This document shows, piece after piece, positions 16,623 to 26,049 of a DNA stretch of 64,000 nucleotides. Within the stretch, counting starts at the first letter, position 1, and each line of letters opens with the position of its first letter. The stretch comes from Paenibacillus sp. FSL H8-0537 (GTDB taxonomy: Bacteria; Bacillota; Bacilli; Paenibacillales; Paenibacillaceae). The notes beneath the pieces were generated by a model. That model was given only the letters and a program-made list of their open reading frames with translations. It was not told the DNA's origin and made no database searches. The stretch spans positions 2,091,001 through 2,155,000 of the forward strand of contig NZ_CP150290.1 in NCBI RefSeq assembly GCF_038051995.1, in the 5' to 3' direction. The position numbers and the translations under genes were made by a program.

Positions 16623-18078
16623 CCTTGCTGTCTTCTTGCTCAAAAACAGCACAAGGCATTGGCTAACGAATAAGAAGGGCAGCAAAGTTACCCTTATTGC
16701 ACCGCTACTCATTCTAGCCTTATTTACTTTGCTGCAATTGAATGTATTGTCAAAGCCAGAGGAAGCTATGGCACAGCTCGTTGGTTGGGTTGTCATCGTT
16801 ATTTTATTTATTTTTATTCTCTTTGGCTTATTATCAAACAGGCTTCCCTCCCGTATGGAGGATGTCATGTGGGTTTATATGCTGCCAATGTCAATGAGCC
16901 GTATTGTCTTGACGTGCCTATGCTGGCAGCTATTGCTTCGAAGCAGCTTCTGGTTAGGCGCAGCCCTAATTGCAGATACGATTCGCTTCATGATGGGTCA
17001 TACCTATGAGCATTTATTTTTTCAGGCATTTATGAGTCTGGCGGTTATTAGCTTGCTAGAAGCAGGGTTATTTGCTGCTTCGTCATCACGAGGGAAATGG
17101 AAAGTTTCGATACCTGTTGGCATAGTTGGTGCAATCGGACTTATGGTGACAGCGCTCTCTTTCTTTTTTAGCCAGATGGAGGAGCCTTTGTTTCCTTCCA
17201 TTGCTGGAGCGATGGAGCTTCTTGCTTTTTATGTAGGCGCATTTATGGTAGGTGAATTTCATTTTGCGGGGCTACTGTTCGTAGTCGTATTTATTGTACT
17301 GGCTATCCTAGTCATTCAGGCAGCAACAAAGGGATTGGAATTAAAAGAGAAGCTTACAAGAGAAGCTGATTTTTGGTCTAGCTTTAGCAGCTTTAGTTCG
17401 TTGGCCGCTTCTGCGAAAGGGGGCGATCAAGCAAGCTATTGGGGCGGAAAAGCATGGACAGGTGTATTTGCCTTCGTTTGGTTCGAGTGGGTGTTATGGC
17501 GCAAGCATCGTACGGCGCTTGTTTTTCAATTCATCGCAGGTGCTGGTTTGACTATTGTTATGGTTATCAAATGGCCTTCATGGTTAATGATTTATTTTGG
17601 GATTATTTTAGCTTCGGCATTAATAGGCGGTTTTTTCTCTGGTTTAATTAGGCACGCGCAATCGGGAGATTTGCTTCTTTTGCCTGGTTCCAGATTGAAA
17701 AAAGTGATTTTGCTTGAAATCGTAGATTTAATTCCACCTTTTGCAACGGTAGGGCTCTACTACATTATTAGTATAACAATCGGTGCAAATCTGGCCTTGG
17801 AGCCTATAGCTGCTGCTGGTTGGCTGCTCGTTCTTTTTGTGGCGATAGCGTGTTTCCGCATTAGCCTTTTTGTCGATGTATTTCTCAAAAACTTGGATAT
17901 ATCAATGGGAGCCTATTATAAGAGGCTGATCATGTATTGTATCGTGATTATAGGAATCATATTTATATTATTATTTTTTCACTCCACATTAATTGAATTA
18001 TCCCTCGAAATGCTCGTAATGGTCATCATGGCGCTTGTCATCCTGTATGGAGCCATTCGTATATATGCATATAAATGA
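16615..18078 (+). CDS. skfF: ABC transporter permease, SkfF-like
   Basis: A 487-residue integral membrane protein with about twelve hydrophobic segments spread over its whole length. It starts inside skfE (8-base overlap), so the two are translationally coupled and form one transporter. No conserved catalytic motif is expected. Together with SkfE it probably exports the mature peptide and protects the cell. Codon use is AT-rich like the rest of the operon. Confidence 0.87.
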   Translation: MINLAVFLLKNSTRHWLTNKKGSKVTLIAPLLILALFTLLQLNVLSKPEEAMAQLVGWVVIVILFIFILFGLLSNRLPSRMEDVMWVYMLPMSMSRIVLTCLCWQLLLRSSFWLGAALIADTIRFMMGHTYEHLFFQAFMSLAVISLLEAGLFAASSSRGKWKVSIPVGIVGAIGLMVTALSFFFSQMEEPLFPSIAGAMELLAFYVGAFMVGEFHFAGLLFVVVFIVLAILVIQAATKGLELKEKLTREADFWSSFSSFSSLAASAKGGDQASYWGGKAWTGVFAFVWFEWVLWRKHRTALVFQFIAGAGLTIVMVIKWPSWLMIYFGIILASALIGGFFSGLIRHAQSGDLLLLPGSRLKKVILLEIVDLIPPFATVGLYYIISITIGANLALEPIAAAGWLLVLFVAIACFRISLFVDVFLKNLDISMGAYYKRLIMYCIVIIGIIFILLFFHSTLIELSLEMLVMVIMALVILYGAIRIYAYK

Positions 18079-18095
18079 TACAAGGAGATGTGACT

Positions 18096-18602
18096 ATGTC
18101 AGATTTGAAGCCAGTAAATGCCCAGATTATGAAGCTTGGCAGCCCAGATGCCGGTGAGGCGATGGGAGCCTTGCAAATATTGAAAAATCAAGGGGAGCAA
18201 GTTATTCCAGCGCTTCTTGAGCAATTGAATTCGGCTGACGACTCCATACGCACGATGATTGTTGTTGTATTGGGGGAAATGGGTCATAAGGCTGCAGGCA
18301 GTGCTGAACAGGTGGCGGCTCTATTGCTCGAGAACAACGAACAGCTCAGAATGGCTTCGGCTTTAACTTTAACGAGAATGGGAATGGAAAGTATTTCTTC
18401 GCTGCAGAAGCTTCTTCATGCGGACAATCGTAAAGCGTGCTTCTGGGCAGCTTGGGCGATGTCCTTTCTGGATCCTGGACAGGTAGACGATTCAGCGATT
18501 GAATGTTTAAGGCAGCACCGGGAACAGCCTGACAGCCCGATAGAAGCGTTTGCTGCGGAAGAGGCGCTTGCCAAGGTTTTGGCGCGAAAAATTCAATCCT
18601 AA
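18096..18602 (+). CDS. skfG: HEAT-repeat-like protein, SkfG-like
   Basis: A 168-residue soluble helical protein with repeated helix pairs, for example LNSADDSIRTMIVVVLGEMGHKA and NNEQLRMASALTLTRMG, which look like PBS-lyase HEAT repeats. The ATG at 18096 has AAGGAGATG upstream; an in-frame start at 18075 overlaps skfF and lacks a good site. It occupies the skfG position of the operon. The role in SKF production is unknown even in Bacillus subtilis; a scaffold for the maturation enzymes is conceivable. Confidence 0.8.
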   Translation: MSDLKPVNAQIMKLGSPDAGEAMGALQILKNQGEQVIPALLEQLNSADDSIRTMIVVVLGEMGHKAAGSAEQVAALLLENNEQLRMASALTLTRMGMESISSLQKLLHADNRKACFWAAWAMSFLDPGQVDDSAIECLRQHREQPDSPIEAFAAEEALAKVLARKIQS

Positions 18603-18621
18603 TTTTTAAGGAGGCGGTACT

Positions 18622-19056
18622 GTGAATGCAGCGGTGTCGTATAGCCCGAAATGGGAGGATGAAATAAACTGGTTGAACGGCAAATGCTACAGCAAGGAGC
18701 CGGATGGTGAGAAAAAGCTTTTTGTTTATTTATGGTCCATCAGCTGTGGCTATTGTAAAGAGATTATTCCAGATATTTTACAGCTGTACGAGGAAAATGA
18801 ATCTTTTTTCCAGATTTTGTCCATTCATGTGCCGATGAGTGATTCAGATTTAGATCGCGAAAGGGTCCAGGAAGTCGTAGGGAAGCTTGGCATTGATGGA
18901 CCTGTCCTGCTTGATAATGAGCATAGATGGATTTCTCTATTTGAAAGCGAAGTTCTCCCCTCCTTTTATGTATACGATGCACAGGGCAAGCTGGTTAGCT
19001 CTAAAGTAGGTGTCGGAAATGTAACAGCCTATTTGCGCAGCTTGATTCGCGTTTAG
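18622..19056 (+). CDS. skfH: Thioredoxin-like protein, SkfH-like
   Basis: A 144-residue thioredoxin-fold protein with a CGYC active site (C42, C45) and the cis-proline region VLPSFYVYD. It lacks a signal peptide, so it would act in the cytoplasm. The start is a GTG at 18622, eight bases after AAGGAGG. It is the last gene of the skf-like operon. A role in forming or resetting the Cys1-Cys16 disulfide of the peptide, or in keeping cysteines reduced before thioether formation, is inferred from the active site. Confidence 0.87.
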   Translation: MNAAVSYSPKWEDEINWLNGKCYSKEPDGEKKLFVYLWSISCGYCKEIIPDILQLYEENESFFQILSIHVPMSDSDLDRERVQEVVGKLGIDGPVLLDNEHRWISLFESEVLPSFYVYDAQGKLVSSKVGVGNVTAYLRSLIRV

Positions 19057-19074
19057 GCTGCGCAGTTATAGCAG

Positions 19075-20433
19075 TTACCCTAGCTCATGCCCAGTGGCGA
19101 ACAAATACAGCACAAGGAACAGGTTTAGCGCTGTAATAACCCCGACGCATAGCCAGGCAAGCACTTTGACCCAAGGCTTGTTGGCGAACACACCCATTTT
19201 GGCTTGGCTGCTTGTGAACAGCACGAGCGGAATAATGGCGAATGGAAGCTGCAAGCTGAGGACGACTTGGCTCCACAGCAGCAGCTCGCCCGTTCCGCGC
19301 GTGCCGAACAGCCAGGTGACGATGAGCGCTGGAATGACAGCAAGCAATCGTGTCACAATACGGCGCAGCCAAGGCGGGATCGAAAATTTAATAAAACCCT
19401 CCATAACGATTTGCCCCGTTAAAGTCCCCGTAATTGTCGAGCTTTGGCCAGAAGCGAGCAAGGCAACAGCAAATAAGGTGCTGGCAATGCTGACGCCAAG
19501 CGTTGGGCTAAGCAGCTGATAGGCGCCTTCGATTTCCGTTACATTCAGGCCCGTTCCATAAAAGGCCGCAGCTCCCAGAATCAAGATGCTTGAATTAATC
19601 AGAAAAGCGATGGTCAGCGAAACGCCGGAATCCCATTGGGAATACTTAATCGCTTCCCGCCGTCCCTCCTCCGTCCGCTCATATTTTCTCGTCTGAATGA
19701 TGGAGGAATGCAAATACAGATTATGCGGCATAACCGTTGCCCCAAGGATGCCAAGGGATACGAACAGCATGGCTGGGCTGCTCACGATTTCAAACTTTGG
19801 AACATAGCCGGAAAGCACCGCTGATATATCCGGCCGCGAAATAATGACCTCGAATACAAATACCCCGAATATCGTAGCCATCAGCACAATAATGAGGGAT
19901 TCAATAAGCCGAAAGCCTTTCTTCTGCAGCAGCAGCAGCAAAAATACATCTAGCGTCGTAATAAGAATACCGCCTATTAAGGGGAGGCCAAACAGCAAAT
20001 TTAGGGCAATGGCGGAGCCGATCACCTCGGCAAGATCAGTTGCAATAATGGCAAGCTCGGCCAGCAGCCAGAGGATGACAGCGCCTTTCATGCCGACAGA
20101 GTCGCGGGTTGCTTGGGCAAGGTCGCGGCCGGTAACGATGCCGAGCCTTGCCGACAGATTTTGCAGCAAAATCGCAATTAAATTAGCGATCAGAATAACG
20201 GCCAGCAGCGTATAGCCGAACCTTGCGCCGCCCGCAATGGACGTTGCCCAGTTGCCGGGATCAATATAGCCGACGGCGACCAGCATGCCGGGGCCAGCGA
20301 AGGCAAGAAATTTTCGAAAGCCGCTTGCATTTTTCGGTATATGAATAGAGGAGTTCACTTCTTCAAGGCTGACATTTCCACTCGCGCGGAGCCAGCCGGA
20401 TTTTTTATCCAGTTGATCGGACTGTGTGCTCAT
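19075..20433 (-). CDS. mntH: Nramp-type manganese transporter MntH
   Basis: A 452-residue proton-coupled divalent metal importer with about eleven transmembrane helices. It carries the Nramp metal-binding motif DPGNWAT in the first helix and MPHNLYLHS in the sixth. The start is the ATG at 20433 with AGAAGGG upstream; a GTG at 20454 lacks a site. It converges on the end of the skf-like operon with only 18 bases between. An MntR-like operator lies in its promoter, so it is probably repressed by manganese. Confidence 0.95.
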   Translation of the reverse strand: MSTQSDQLDKKSGWLRASGNVSLEEVNSSIHIPKNASGFRKFLAFAGPGMLVAVGYIDPGNWATSIAGGARFGYTLLAVILIANLIAILLQNLSARLGIVTGRDLAQATRDSVGMKGAVILWLLAELAIIATDLAEVIGSAIALNLLFGLPLIGGILITTLDVFLLLLLQKKGFRLIESLIIVLMATIFGVFVFEVIISRPDISAVLSGYVPKFEIVSSPAMLFVSLGILGATVMPHNLYLHSSIIQTRKYERTEEGRREAIKYSQWDSGVSLTIAFLINSSILILGAAAFYGTGLNVTEIEGAYQLLSPTLGVSIASTLFAVALLASGQSSTITGTLTGQIVMEGFIKFSIPPWLRRIVTRLLAVIPALIVTWLFGTRGTGELLLWSQVVLSLQLPFAIIPLVLFTSSQAKMGVFANKPWVKVLAWLCVGVITALNLFLVLYLFATGHELG

Positions 20434-20496
20434 AAAAACCCTTCTTTCGTTCACGCTTAGATGACGGAGCTATTGCATTTGTTTGTGCTATGAAAC

Positions 20497-20526
20497 AATA
20501 TTGCTCCTGGGAAACATTTTTGTCAA
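20497..20526 (-). promoter_or_regulatory. Promoter of mntH with MntR-like operator
   Basis: On the minus strand TTGACA (20521-20526) and AATATT (20497-20502) are 18 bases apart. Between them the plus strand reads TTGCTCCTGGGAAAC at 20501-20515, matching the TTGC-N6-GAAAC half-sites of Bacillus MntR operators. Overlap of operator and promoter core fits repression by manganese-loaded MntR. Confidence 0.65.
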
Positions 20527-20736
20527 TGGGAAAGTGCGTGAGCACGTCCTTGCTCAAAGTCCAATATGTCAATGGTCGGAAAATTTTGTATGATGCAAAA
20601 GCGACTTTTATTTAGCTTGCTCCCCGTTTCCCTGTGAAATTCTACAATGACCATGGATGATTTTCCCCGCTTGTACATATACTGTAGCAGACCGGCCTAG
20701 GGGCCTGTTTTGGTAAGCGAGCGGGGGTGAGGGAAA

Positions 20737-21807
20737 GTGGAGCGGTTCACAAAAAGCCGTCTGTTTGTATGGTTGGTCTACATTATTCTAGGTTTGCTGG
20801 CGCTGTATTTGCTTATATTGGTCAAGCCAATGTTTATGAATATTTATTTTTTCCTCAAGGCGATTCTTGCGCCATTTATCGTTGCCATGATTATTTCCTA
20901 CGTGCTGAACCCGGTAGTGACGATGCTGCATGAACGTAAAGTTCCGCGTACGATGGCGGTGCTGCTCATTTATACGGTATTTTTCACAGCGCTGACCGTC
21001 TTGCTCGTCAATGTCATTCCAATGCTTGCCATGCAGGTGCAGGAGCTCAACGAGCGGGTGCCGGATCTGACGATGAAGGCGCAAAATTTCGTGACGGATA
21101 TCAACAATACATCGTTTCTGCCGGACAGCCTGCGCGATGGGATGAACCAGTCGCTGCTACATATGGAGCGGAAGCTGTCGGAAACGCTGATCCATTTTAT
21201 CAACAATATCGGCTCGGTGCTGAATACGGTGTTTATTGCCTTTATTGTGCCGTTTCTGGCATTCTACATTTTGAAGGATTTTGAGGTGTTCGAGCGGACG
21301 ATCATTACGTACGTGCCCAAGTCGCATCGTCAAAACACCGTCCGGTTGATGAAGGATATTGACTCGGCGCTCGGCAGCTACATACGCGGGCAGTTTCTCG
21401 TCTGTCTGATCGTCGGTTTGCTTGCCTATATCGGCTACACGATTATCGGAATGGAATATGCGCTGCTGCTTGCCGGCATTGTAGCGATTACGAACATTAT
21501 TCCCTACTTGGGCCCGTTTCTGGGGGCGATTCCAGCGATTCTGATGGCCTCGACCATATCGGTCAAAATGATGATTCTCGTCGCGGTAATCAATACGCTA
21601 TGCCAAATTTTAGAGGGCAATATCATTTCTCCGCAGGTGGTGGGGAGGACGCTGCATATGCATCCGCTGGCGATTATTTTTGCCCTGCTGGTCGGAGGAG
21701 AGGTAGCGGGCGTCGCGGGGATGATTCTCGCCGTTCCGATTTTCGCGGCGCTGAAGGTCATCGTCCAGCATATGTTTGCCTATTATGTGCGGCGAAAGAT
21801 TATTTGA
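20737..21807 (+). CDS. AI-2E family transporter (YrrI-like permease)
   Basis: A 356-residue membrane protein of the AI-2E/UPF0118 family with about eight helices. It contains the family motifs VPFLAFYILKD and a glycine-rich PYLGPFLGAIPA, with NIISPQVVG near the end. Members export small molecules or exchange Na+/Li+ for protons; the substrate is unknown. The start is a GTG at 20737 after GGGGGTGAGGG. Its place before T-box-alaS matches yrrI in Bacillus subtilis. A second paralogue lies at 36402-37550. Confidence 0.88.
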   Translation: MERFTKSRLFVWLVYIILGLLALYLLILVKPMFMNIYFFLKAILAPFIVAMIISYVLNPVVTMLHERKVPRTMAVLLIYTVFFTALTVLLVNVIPMLAMQVQELNERVPDLTMKAQNFVTDINNTSFLPDSLRDGMNQSLLHMERKLSETLIHFINNIGSVLNTVFIAFIVPFLAFYILKDFEVFERTIITYVPKSHRQNTVRLMKDIDSALGSYIRGQFLVCLIVGLLAYIGYTIIGMEYALLLAGIVAITNIIPYLGPFLGAIPAILMASTISVKMMILVAVINTLCQILEGNIISPQVVGRTLHMHPLAIIFALLVGGEVAGVAGMILAVPIFAALKVIVQHMFAYYVRRKII

Positions 21808-21853
21808 CAGCGGGCCTTGCTGCCGATATACTCATTTTTAGTACAACTCAAGC

Positions 21854-21951
21854 AAAAACGACTTCGTCGTCCTTCTGGGACGAGCGAAGAGCTTTGTCGG
21901 AGAAATATAAGCCCATTTATAAGTGCAATACTTATAAATTCTTATATTTTA
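21854..21951 (+). repeat. Composite palindromic repeat, copy A
   Basis: A divergent member of a ~98-bp dispersed element. The left half is a GC-richer hairpin (ACGACTTCGTCGTCCTT ... GGACGAGCG). The right half is an AT-rich palindrome in which AAATATAAG and ATTTATAAGT are mirrored by ACTTATAAAT and CTTATATTT around GCAAT. It lies between the AI-2E gene and the alaS T-box. The other copies are at 43813, 43911, 46811 and 53331. Confidence 0.65.
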
Positions 21952-21984
21952 AATGGAAATCGTTGATGAAAAAGAAGTAAGCTA

Positions 21985-22236
21985 TAGACCGTCAATCAGA
22001 GAGGAAGCTTCTTCGCCGTTATCCGGCGTTGGCTGCAAGAGCTTTTATGGCGAAGGATGGCTGAAAGCTGCTTTCGGAGTGTGAATGAACTTCACCGGGA
22101 GGACCCGTTATTGTCCATACGAGGAGATTGCTGCGTAAGGCTGTGCCGCTAGAAATAGCGCAAGGCTGAAGCTGGCAATAACCAGGGTGGTACCGCGAGT
22201 TTTCGTCCCTGTCATAACTGACAGGGACTTTTTGAT
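21985..22236 (+). promoter_or_regulatory. T-box riboswitch of alaS
   Basis: A tRNA-sensing leader. The T-box core AGGGTGGTACCGCG is at 22184-22197. It is followed by the terminator stem GTCCCTGTCA/TGACAGGGAC (22205-22214 with 22219-22228) and Ts. Stem I begins near 21993 with the usual AGAGAGG. GCT in the 3' part of Stem I (about 22070) would be an alanine specifier, though the exact loop was not folded. Uncharged tRNA-Ala should allow readthrough into alaS. Confidence 0.92.
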
Positions 22237-22303
22237 GTTTTAAATCAGATTTGGCTGCAAAATGCAGGCGTAAATAATGAAACCTATTGGAGGCGTATCA
22301 ACT

Positions 22304-24937
22304 ATGAAGGCTAGTGAAATTCGGGCAAAATGGCTTGCTTTTTTTGAAAGCAAAGGACATACAATCGAGCCGAGCGCATCGCTCGTGCCGCACAACGATC
22401 CATCGCTGCTATGGATTAACGCAGGCATGGCGCCGCTGAAAGCTTATTTTGACGGACGCGTCATTCCGGAAAATCCACGGATTACGAATTCGCAGAAGTG
22501 CATTCGCACCAACGATATCGAAAATGTCGGCAAAACGCGCCGCCACCATACTTTTTTTGAAATGCTCGGCAATTTCTCCATCGGCGATTATTTCAAGGAA
22601 GAAGCGATTACGTGGGCTTGGGAGTTTCTAACGGGCAAGGAGTGGATCGGCTTCGATCCAGAGCGCCTATCGGTTACCGTCTACCCGGAGGATGAGGAAG
22701 CATACGAGTTCTGGAATAAAAAAATCGGCCTGCCAGAGGAGCGCATCTACAAGCTGGATGAAAACTTCTGGGATATCGGCGAAGGTCCTTGCGGGCCATG
22801 TACGGAAATTTTCTATGACCGCGGCGACAAATACGGCGATTTGAATGATCCGGAATGCTGGCCGGGCGGCGAAAACGAGCGTTTTCTGGAAGTATGGAAC
22901 CTCGTATTCTCGCAATTCAACCATAATAAAGACGGCAGCTATACGCCGCTTCCTAACAAAAACATCGATACAGGCGCAGGTCTGGAGCGTTTCGCTTCGA
23001 TTTTGCAGGATGTAGATTCGAACTTTGATACGGACCTGTTCATGCCAATTATCGAGCGTACGTGTGAGCTTGCTGGCGTGAAATATCATGTGAACGCTGA
23101 GCATGATGTGGCGCTGAAAGTTATCGCTGACCACATTCGTACGGTTGCTTTCGCTGTCGGCGACGGCGTTATGCCTTCTAATGAAGGACGCGGCTACATT
23201 ATTCGCCGTTTGCTCCGCAGAGCGGTTCGTTACGGAAAAACGATCGGCATCGACCGTCCATTCCTGCATGAGCTGACCGCTACTGTCGGCGAAGTGATGG
23301 GCGTGTACTATGACGAGGTTGTGTCTAAACGCGAATTTATTGAGAAGGTTATTCGTACAGAGGAAGAGCGTTTCCACGAGACGCTGTCCGACGGCCTGGC
23401 ATTGCTCACGACGCTGGTAGATTCGGCTCGCGCAGCTGGCGGCAAGGAAATCGGCGGCGAAGATGCATTCCGTCTGTATGACACGTATGGCTTCCCGTTT
23501 GACCTGACGGAGGACTTTGCAGCGGAAAATGGCTTGACCGTTGACCGTGCAGGCTTTGACGCAGCAATGGAAGCGCAGCGTGAACGCGCACGGGCAGCTC
23601 GCCAGGATACGGGCGGCATGAAGATTCAAGGTGGCGCACTCGGCGAATTCACGGTTAAAAGCGAATTTGTTGGCTATAATGAATTGGTAATTGAATCGGC
23701 CATTACGGCCATTGTGCAAGAGGATGCGCTGATTGACAGCGCAAGCGAAGGCAGCGAAGTGTTTGTGCTGCTTGATCGTACTCCGTTCTATGCGGAGAGC
23801 GGCGGACAAATTGGCGACCGCGGCATCATTTCGGGCCAAGGCTTCTCCTTGCAGGTGAAAGATGTGACGAAAGCGCCGCATGGCCAAAGCGTGCATCATG
23901 CGCTCGTTGTATCCGGCACCGTGAAGACGGGCGAGAAAGTACAGGCGGCTGTTGCGAAAGCGGTTCGTGAAGATGTCATTAAAAACCACACAGCAACCCA
24001 TTTGCTGCACAAAGCGCTCAAGGAAGTACTGGGCACACATGTTAATCAGGCCGGTTCCCTTGTTGAGGCGGAGCGTCTGCGCTTTGACTTCTCTCACTTT
24101 GGCAGCATTACCGATGAGGAGCTTGTAGAAATCGAGCGCCGTGTCAATGAGCAAATTTGGAACAGCACCGATGTGACCATTACGAACAAGTCGCTTGCAG
24201 AAGCGAAGGAAATGGGCGCAATGGCCTTATTCGGTGAAAAATATGGCGATGTCGTCCGCGTCGTGCAAGTCGGCGACTACAGCCTTGAGCTTTGCGGCGG
24301 CTGTCATGTAGCCAGCACTTCGCAAATCGGCGTGTTCAAGCTGATCAGCGAAAGCGGAATTGGCTCCGGCGTGCGCCGGATTGAAGCCGTTACAGGCCGC
24401 CATGCTTACAGCTACACGGAAAGCCAGCTTGATTTGCTGGGGCAAGCAGCAGCATTGCTGAAATCGAGCAATGGAGATGTGCCTAAGCGTATTGAAGCGC
24501 TTCATGCACAGGTGAAGGAGCTTAGCCGTGAAAATGAATCGCTGCAAGCGAAGCTGAGCCGGATCGAAGCAGGCTCGCTTGAGCAGCAGGCGAAGCAGAT
24601 CGGCGAAATTACGGTGCTTAGTGCTCAAGTAAATGCGCCATCCATAGACGCGCTGCGCGGCATTTCTGATGAGCTGAAGCTTAAGCTGCCTTCTGCGGTA
24701 ATTATTCTTGGCGCTGTTCAAGAGGATAAAGTCAGCCTTGTAGCGTCGGTATCGGCTGATTTGGTGAAGAAGGGTCTTCACGCTGGCAAAATTATTAAAG
24801 AAGCAGCAGCCGTGTGCGGCGGAAGCGGCGGTGGCCGTCCTGATATGGCGCAGGCTGGCGGCAAAGACGCTTCCAAATTGGAAGAAGCATTGAAACTTGC
24901 GGAAGAACTGGTTCTCGCCCAAGCAAATGTGATATGA
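22304..24937 (+). CDS. alaS: Alanine-tRNA ligase
   Basis: An 877-residue class II synthetase of normal length. The catalytic core (1-360) contains the motif with [14 protein letters not shown]. The editing domain has the zinc site HTATHLLH and CGGCHV, and the C-terminal DHHA1 domain ends with [15 protein letters not shown]. The start is the ATG at 22304 with GGAGG ten bases upstream; the frame is open from an ATG at 22277 that has no site. Transcription is governed by the T-box leader. Confidence 0.98.
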   Translation: MKASEIRAKWLAFFESKGHTIEPSASLVPHNDPSLLWINAGMAPLKAYFDGRVIPENPRITNSQKCIRTNDIENVGKTRRHHTFFEMLGNFSIGDYFKEEAITWAWEFLTGKEWIGFDPERLSVTVYPEDEEAYEFWNKKIGLPEERIYKLDENFWDIGEGPCGPCTEIFYDRGDKYGDLNDPECWPGGENERFLEVWNLVFSQFNHNKDGSYTPLPNKNIDTGAGLERFASILQDVDSNFDTDLFMPIIERTCELAGVKYHVNAEHDVALKVIADHIRTVAFAVGDGVMPSNEGRGYIIRRLLRRAVRYGKTIGIDRPFLHELTATVGEVMGVYYDEVVSKREFIEKVIRTEEERFHETLSDGLALLTTLVDSARAAGGKEIGGEDAFRLYDTYGFPFDLTEDFAAENGLTVDRAGFDAAMEAQRERARAARQDTGGMKIQGGALGEFTVKSEFVGYNELVIESAITAIVQEDALIDSASEGSEVFVLLDRTPFYAESGGQIGDRGIISGQGFSLQVKDVTKAPHGQSVHHALVVSGTVKTGEKVQAAVAKAVREDVIKNHTATHLLHKALKEVLGTHVNQAGSLVEAERLRFDFSHFGSITDEELVEIERRVNEQIWNSTDVTITNKSLAEAKEMGAMALFGEKYGDVVRVVQVGDYSLELCGGCHVASTSQIGVFKLISESGIGSGVRRIEAVTGRHAYSYTESQLDLLGQAAALLKSSNGDVPKRIEALHAQVKELSRENESLQAKLSRIEAGSLEQQAKQIGEITVLSAQVNAPSIDALRGISDELKLKLPSAVIILGAVQEDKVSLVASVSADLVKKGLHAGKIIKEAAAVCGGSGGGRPDMAQAGGKDASKLEEALKLAEELVLAQANVI

Positions 24938-24996
24938 TAGGAATGTGTATCGATAGTAATCTCATTGAAATGTAGTTGGAAAGCGAGGTGCTGGCG

Positions 24997-25260
24997 ATGA
25001 GTTCCATGGACAAAACGATGAAGTTTGATGTGTTGCCGGAAAGTTTGGAAACCTCCTCACAGGACATTTTGCTGTCTGTGCATGAGGCACTTCTGGAGAA
25101 AGAGTACAATCCGATCAATCAGATTGTAGGCTATTTGCTCTCCGGTGATCCCGCGTATATTCCGCGGCACAACAACGCCAGGAGCCTGATTCGCAAGAAG
25201 GAACGCGATGAACTCATTGAAGAGCTTGTCCGGTTTTATTTGAACAATAAGAAAACATAA
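24997..25260 (+). CDS. IreB family regulatory phosphoprotein (UPF0297, YrzL)
   Basis: An 87-residue cytoplasmic protein matching UPF0297/Ire[10 protein letters not shown] near the start, [36 protein letters not shown] in the middle, and a basic C-terminus. In Enterococcus IreB is phosphorylated by the PASTA kinase IreK and lowers cephalosporin tolerance. GAGGTG lies six bases before the ATG at 24997. It is 59 bases after alaS and is followed by ruvX, the same order as yrzL-yrrK-yrzB in Bacillus subtilis. Confidence 0.93.
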   Translation: MSSMDKTMKFDVLPESLETSSQDILLSVHEALLEKEYNPINQIVGYLLSGDPAYIPRHNNARSLIRKKERDELIEELVRFYLNNKKT

Positions 25261-25281
25261 TAGTCAGGAGCCGGACAAGCA

Positions 25282-25698
25282 ATGAGAACAATGGGACTCG
25301 ATTACGGCGATCGCAACATTGGTGTTGCGGTAAGCGATCCTTTTGGCTGGACTGCGCAAGGGCTTGAGGTCGTAAAGAAGCGCCGGGACAATGGCGAATT
25401 GGATCGGCTCGCTGAAATTGCGCAGCAGTATGAGGTTAGTGAAATCGTCTTGGGACTGCCGAAAAACATGAATAACACCATCGGTCCGCGAGGCGAAATT
25501 AGTATTGAATTCGCAGAGCAGCTTCGACAGAAACTACACTTGCCTGTTCACCTTTGGGACGAACGGTTGACTACTGTAGCCGCAGAGCGTACTCTCATAG
25601 AAGCGGATGTCAGCCGTAAGAAGCGAAAGCTGGTAGTGGACAAAATGGCGGCAACGCTCATTTTACAAAATTATCTCGATTCTAAGGGCTTGCGTTAA
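25282..25698 (+). CDS. ruvX: RuvX/YqgF Holliday-junction-resolvase-fold protein (YrrK)
   Basis: A 138-residue RNase H-fold protein. It has the N-terminal acidic motif [16 protein letters not shown], the middle [15 protein letters not shown] and the C-terminal [22 protein letters not shown] with its catalytic acids. YqgF proteins process the 5' end of 16S rRNA precursor and have been described as resolvases. GGAG lies upstream of the ATG. It is the middle gene of the conserved ireB-ruvX-DUF1292 set. Confidence 0.94.
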   Translation: MRTMGLDYGDRNIGVAVSDPFGWTAQGLEVVKKRRDNGELDRLAEIAQQYEVSEIVLGLPKNMNNTIGPRGEISIEFAEQLRQKLHLPVHLWDERLTTVAAERTLIEADVSRKKRKLVVDKMAATLILQNYLDSKGLR

Positions 25699-25752
25699 CA
25701 GGAGCGAAAGCTATTTTGGCGCAAATTACAAAACGAAAAGGTGAGGGTTAAG

Positions 25753-26049
25753 ATGACAAAGGATGATATGCAGTTCGAAGAGCCGGAAATTATTTATATT
25801 CCGGATGAAGACGGCAATGAAGAAGAATTCGAAGTCATCATGAAGTTTGAAGTAGATGGCTCTGATCAGAAATATATGATGGTCGTTCCGCTCGTTGGCG
25901 AGAGCGAAGAGGAAGATGAGGTTTACGCCTTCCGCTACGAGGAAGATGGCGACGACCTCCAGCTGTACACGATTGAAGACGAAGAAGAGTGGAACATCGT
26001 GGAGGAGACGTTTAATACGCTGCTCGGCGAATTGGAGGAAGAAAATTAA
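25753..26049 (+). CDS. DUF1292 protein (YrzB-like)
   Basis: A 98-residue very acidic protein of the DUF1292 family, with EIIYIPDEDGNEEEFEVI at the start and YTIEDEEEWNIVEETFNTLL at the end. AAGGTGAGGG lies five bases before the ATG at 25753; the frame extends to a GTG at 25741 within that ribosome site. Function unknown. It is a fixed companion of alaS-ireB-ruvX in Firmicutes. Confidence 0.9.
   Translation: MTKDDMQFEEPEIIYIPDEDGNEEEFEVIMKFEVDGSDQKYMMVVPLVGESEEEDEVYAFRYEEDGDDLQLYTIEDEEEWNIVEETFNTLLGELEEEN

Noticed and set aside
12640..19100. Search for integrase, insertion sequence or attachment repeats bordering the skf-like operon
   Set aside because: None seen; no direct repeats longer than about ten bases were noticed at the two edges.
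22667..24154. 495-codon open frame antisense to alaS
   Set aside because: It lies wholly within alaS, has no ribosome site and its translation has no family character; it mirrors the GC-skewed codon use of alaS.
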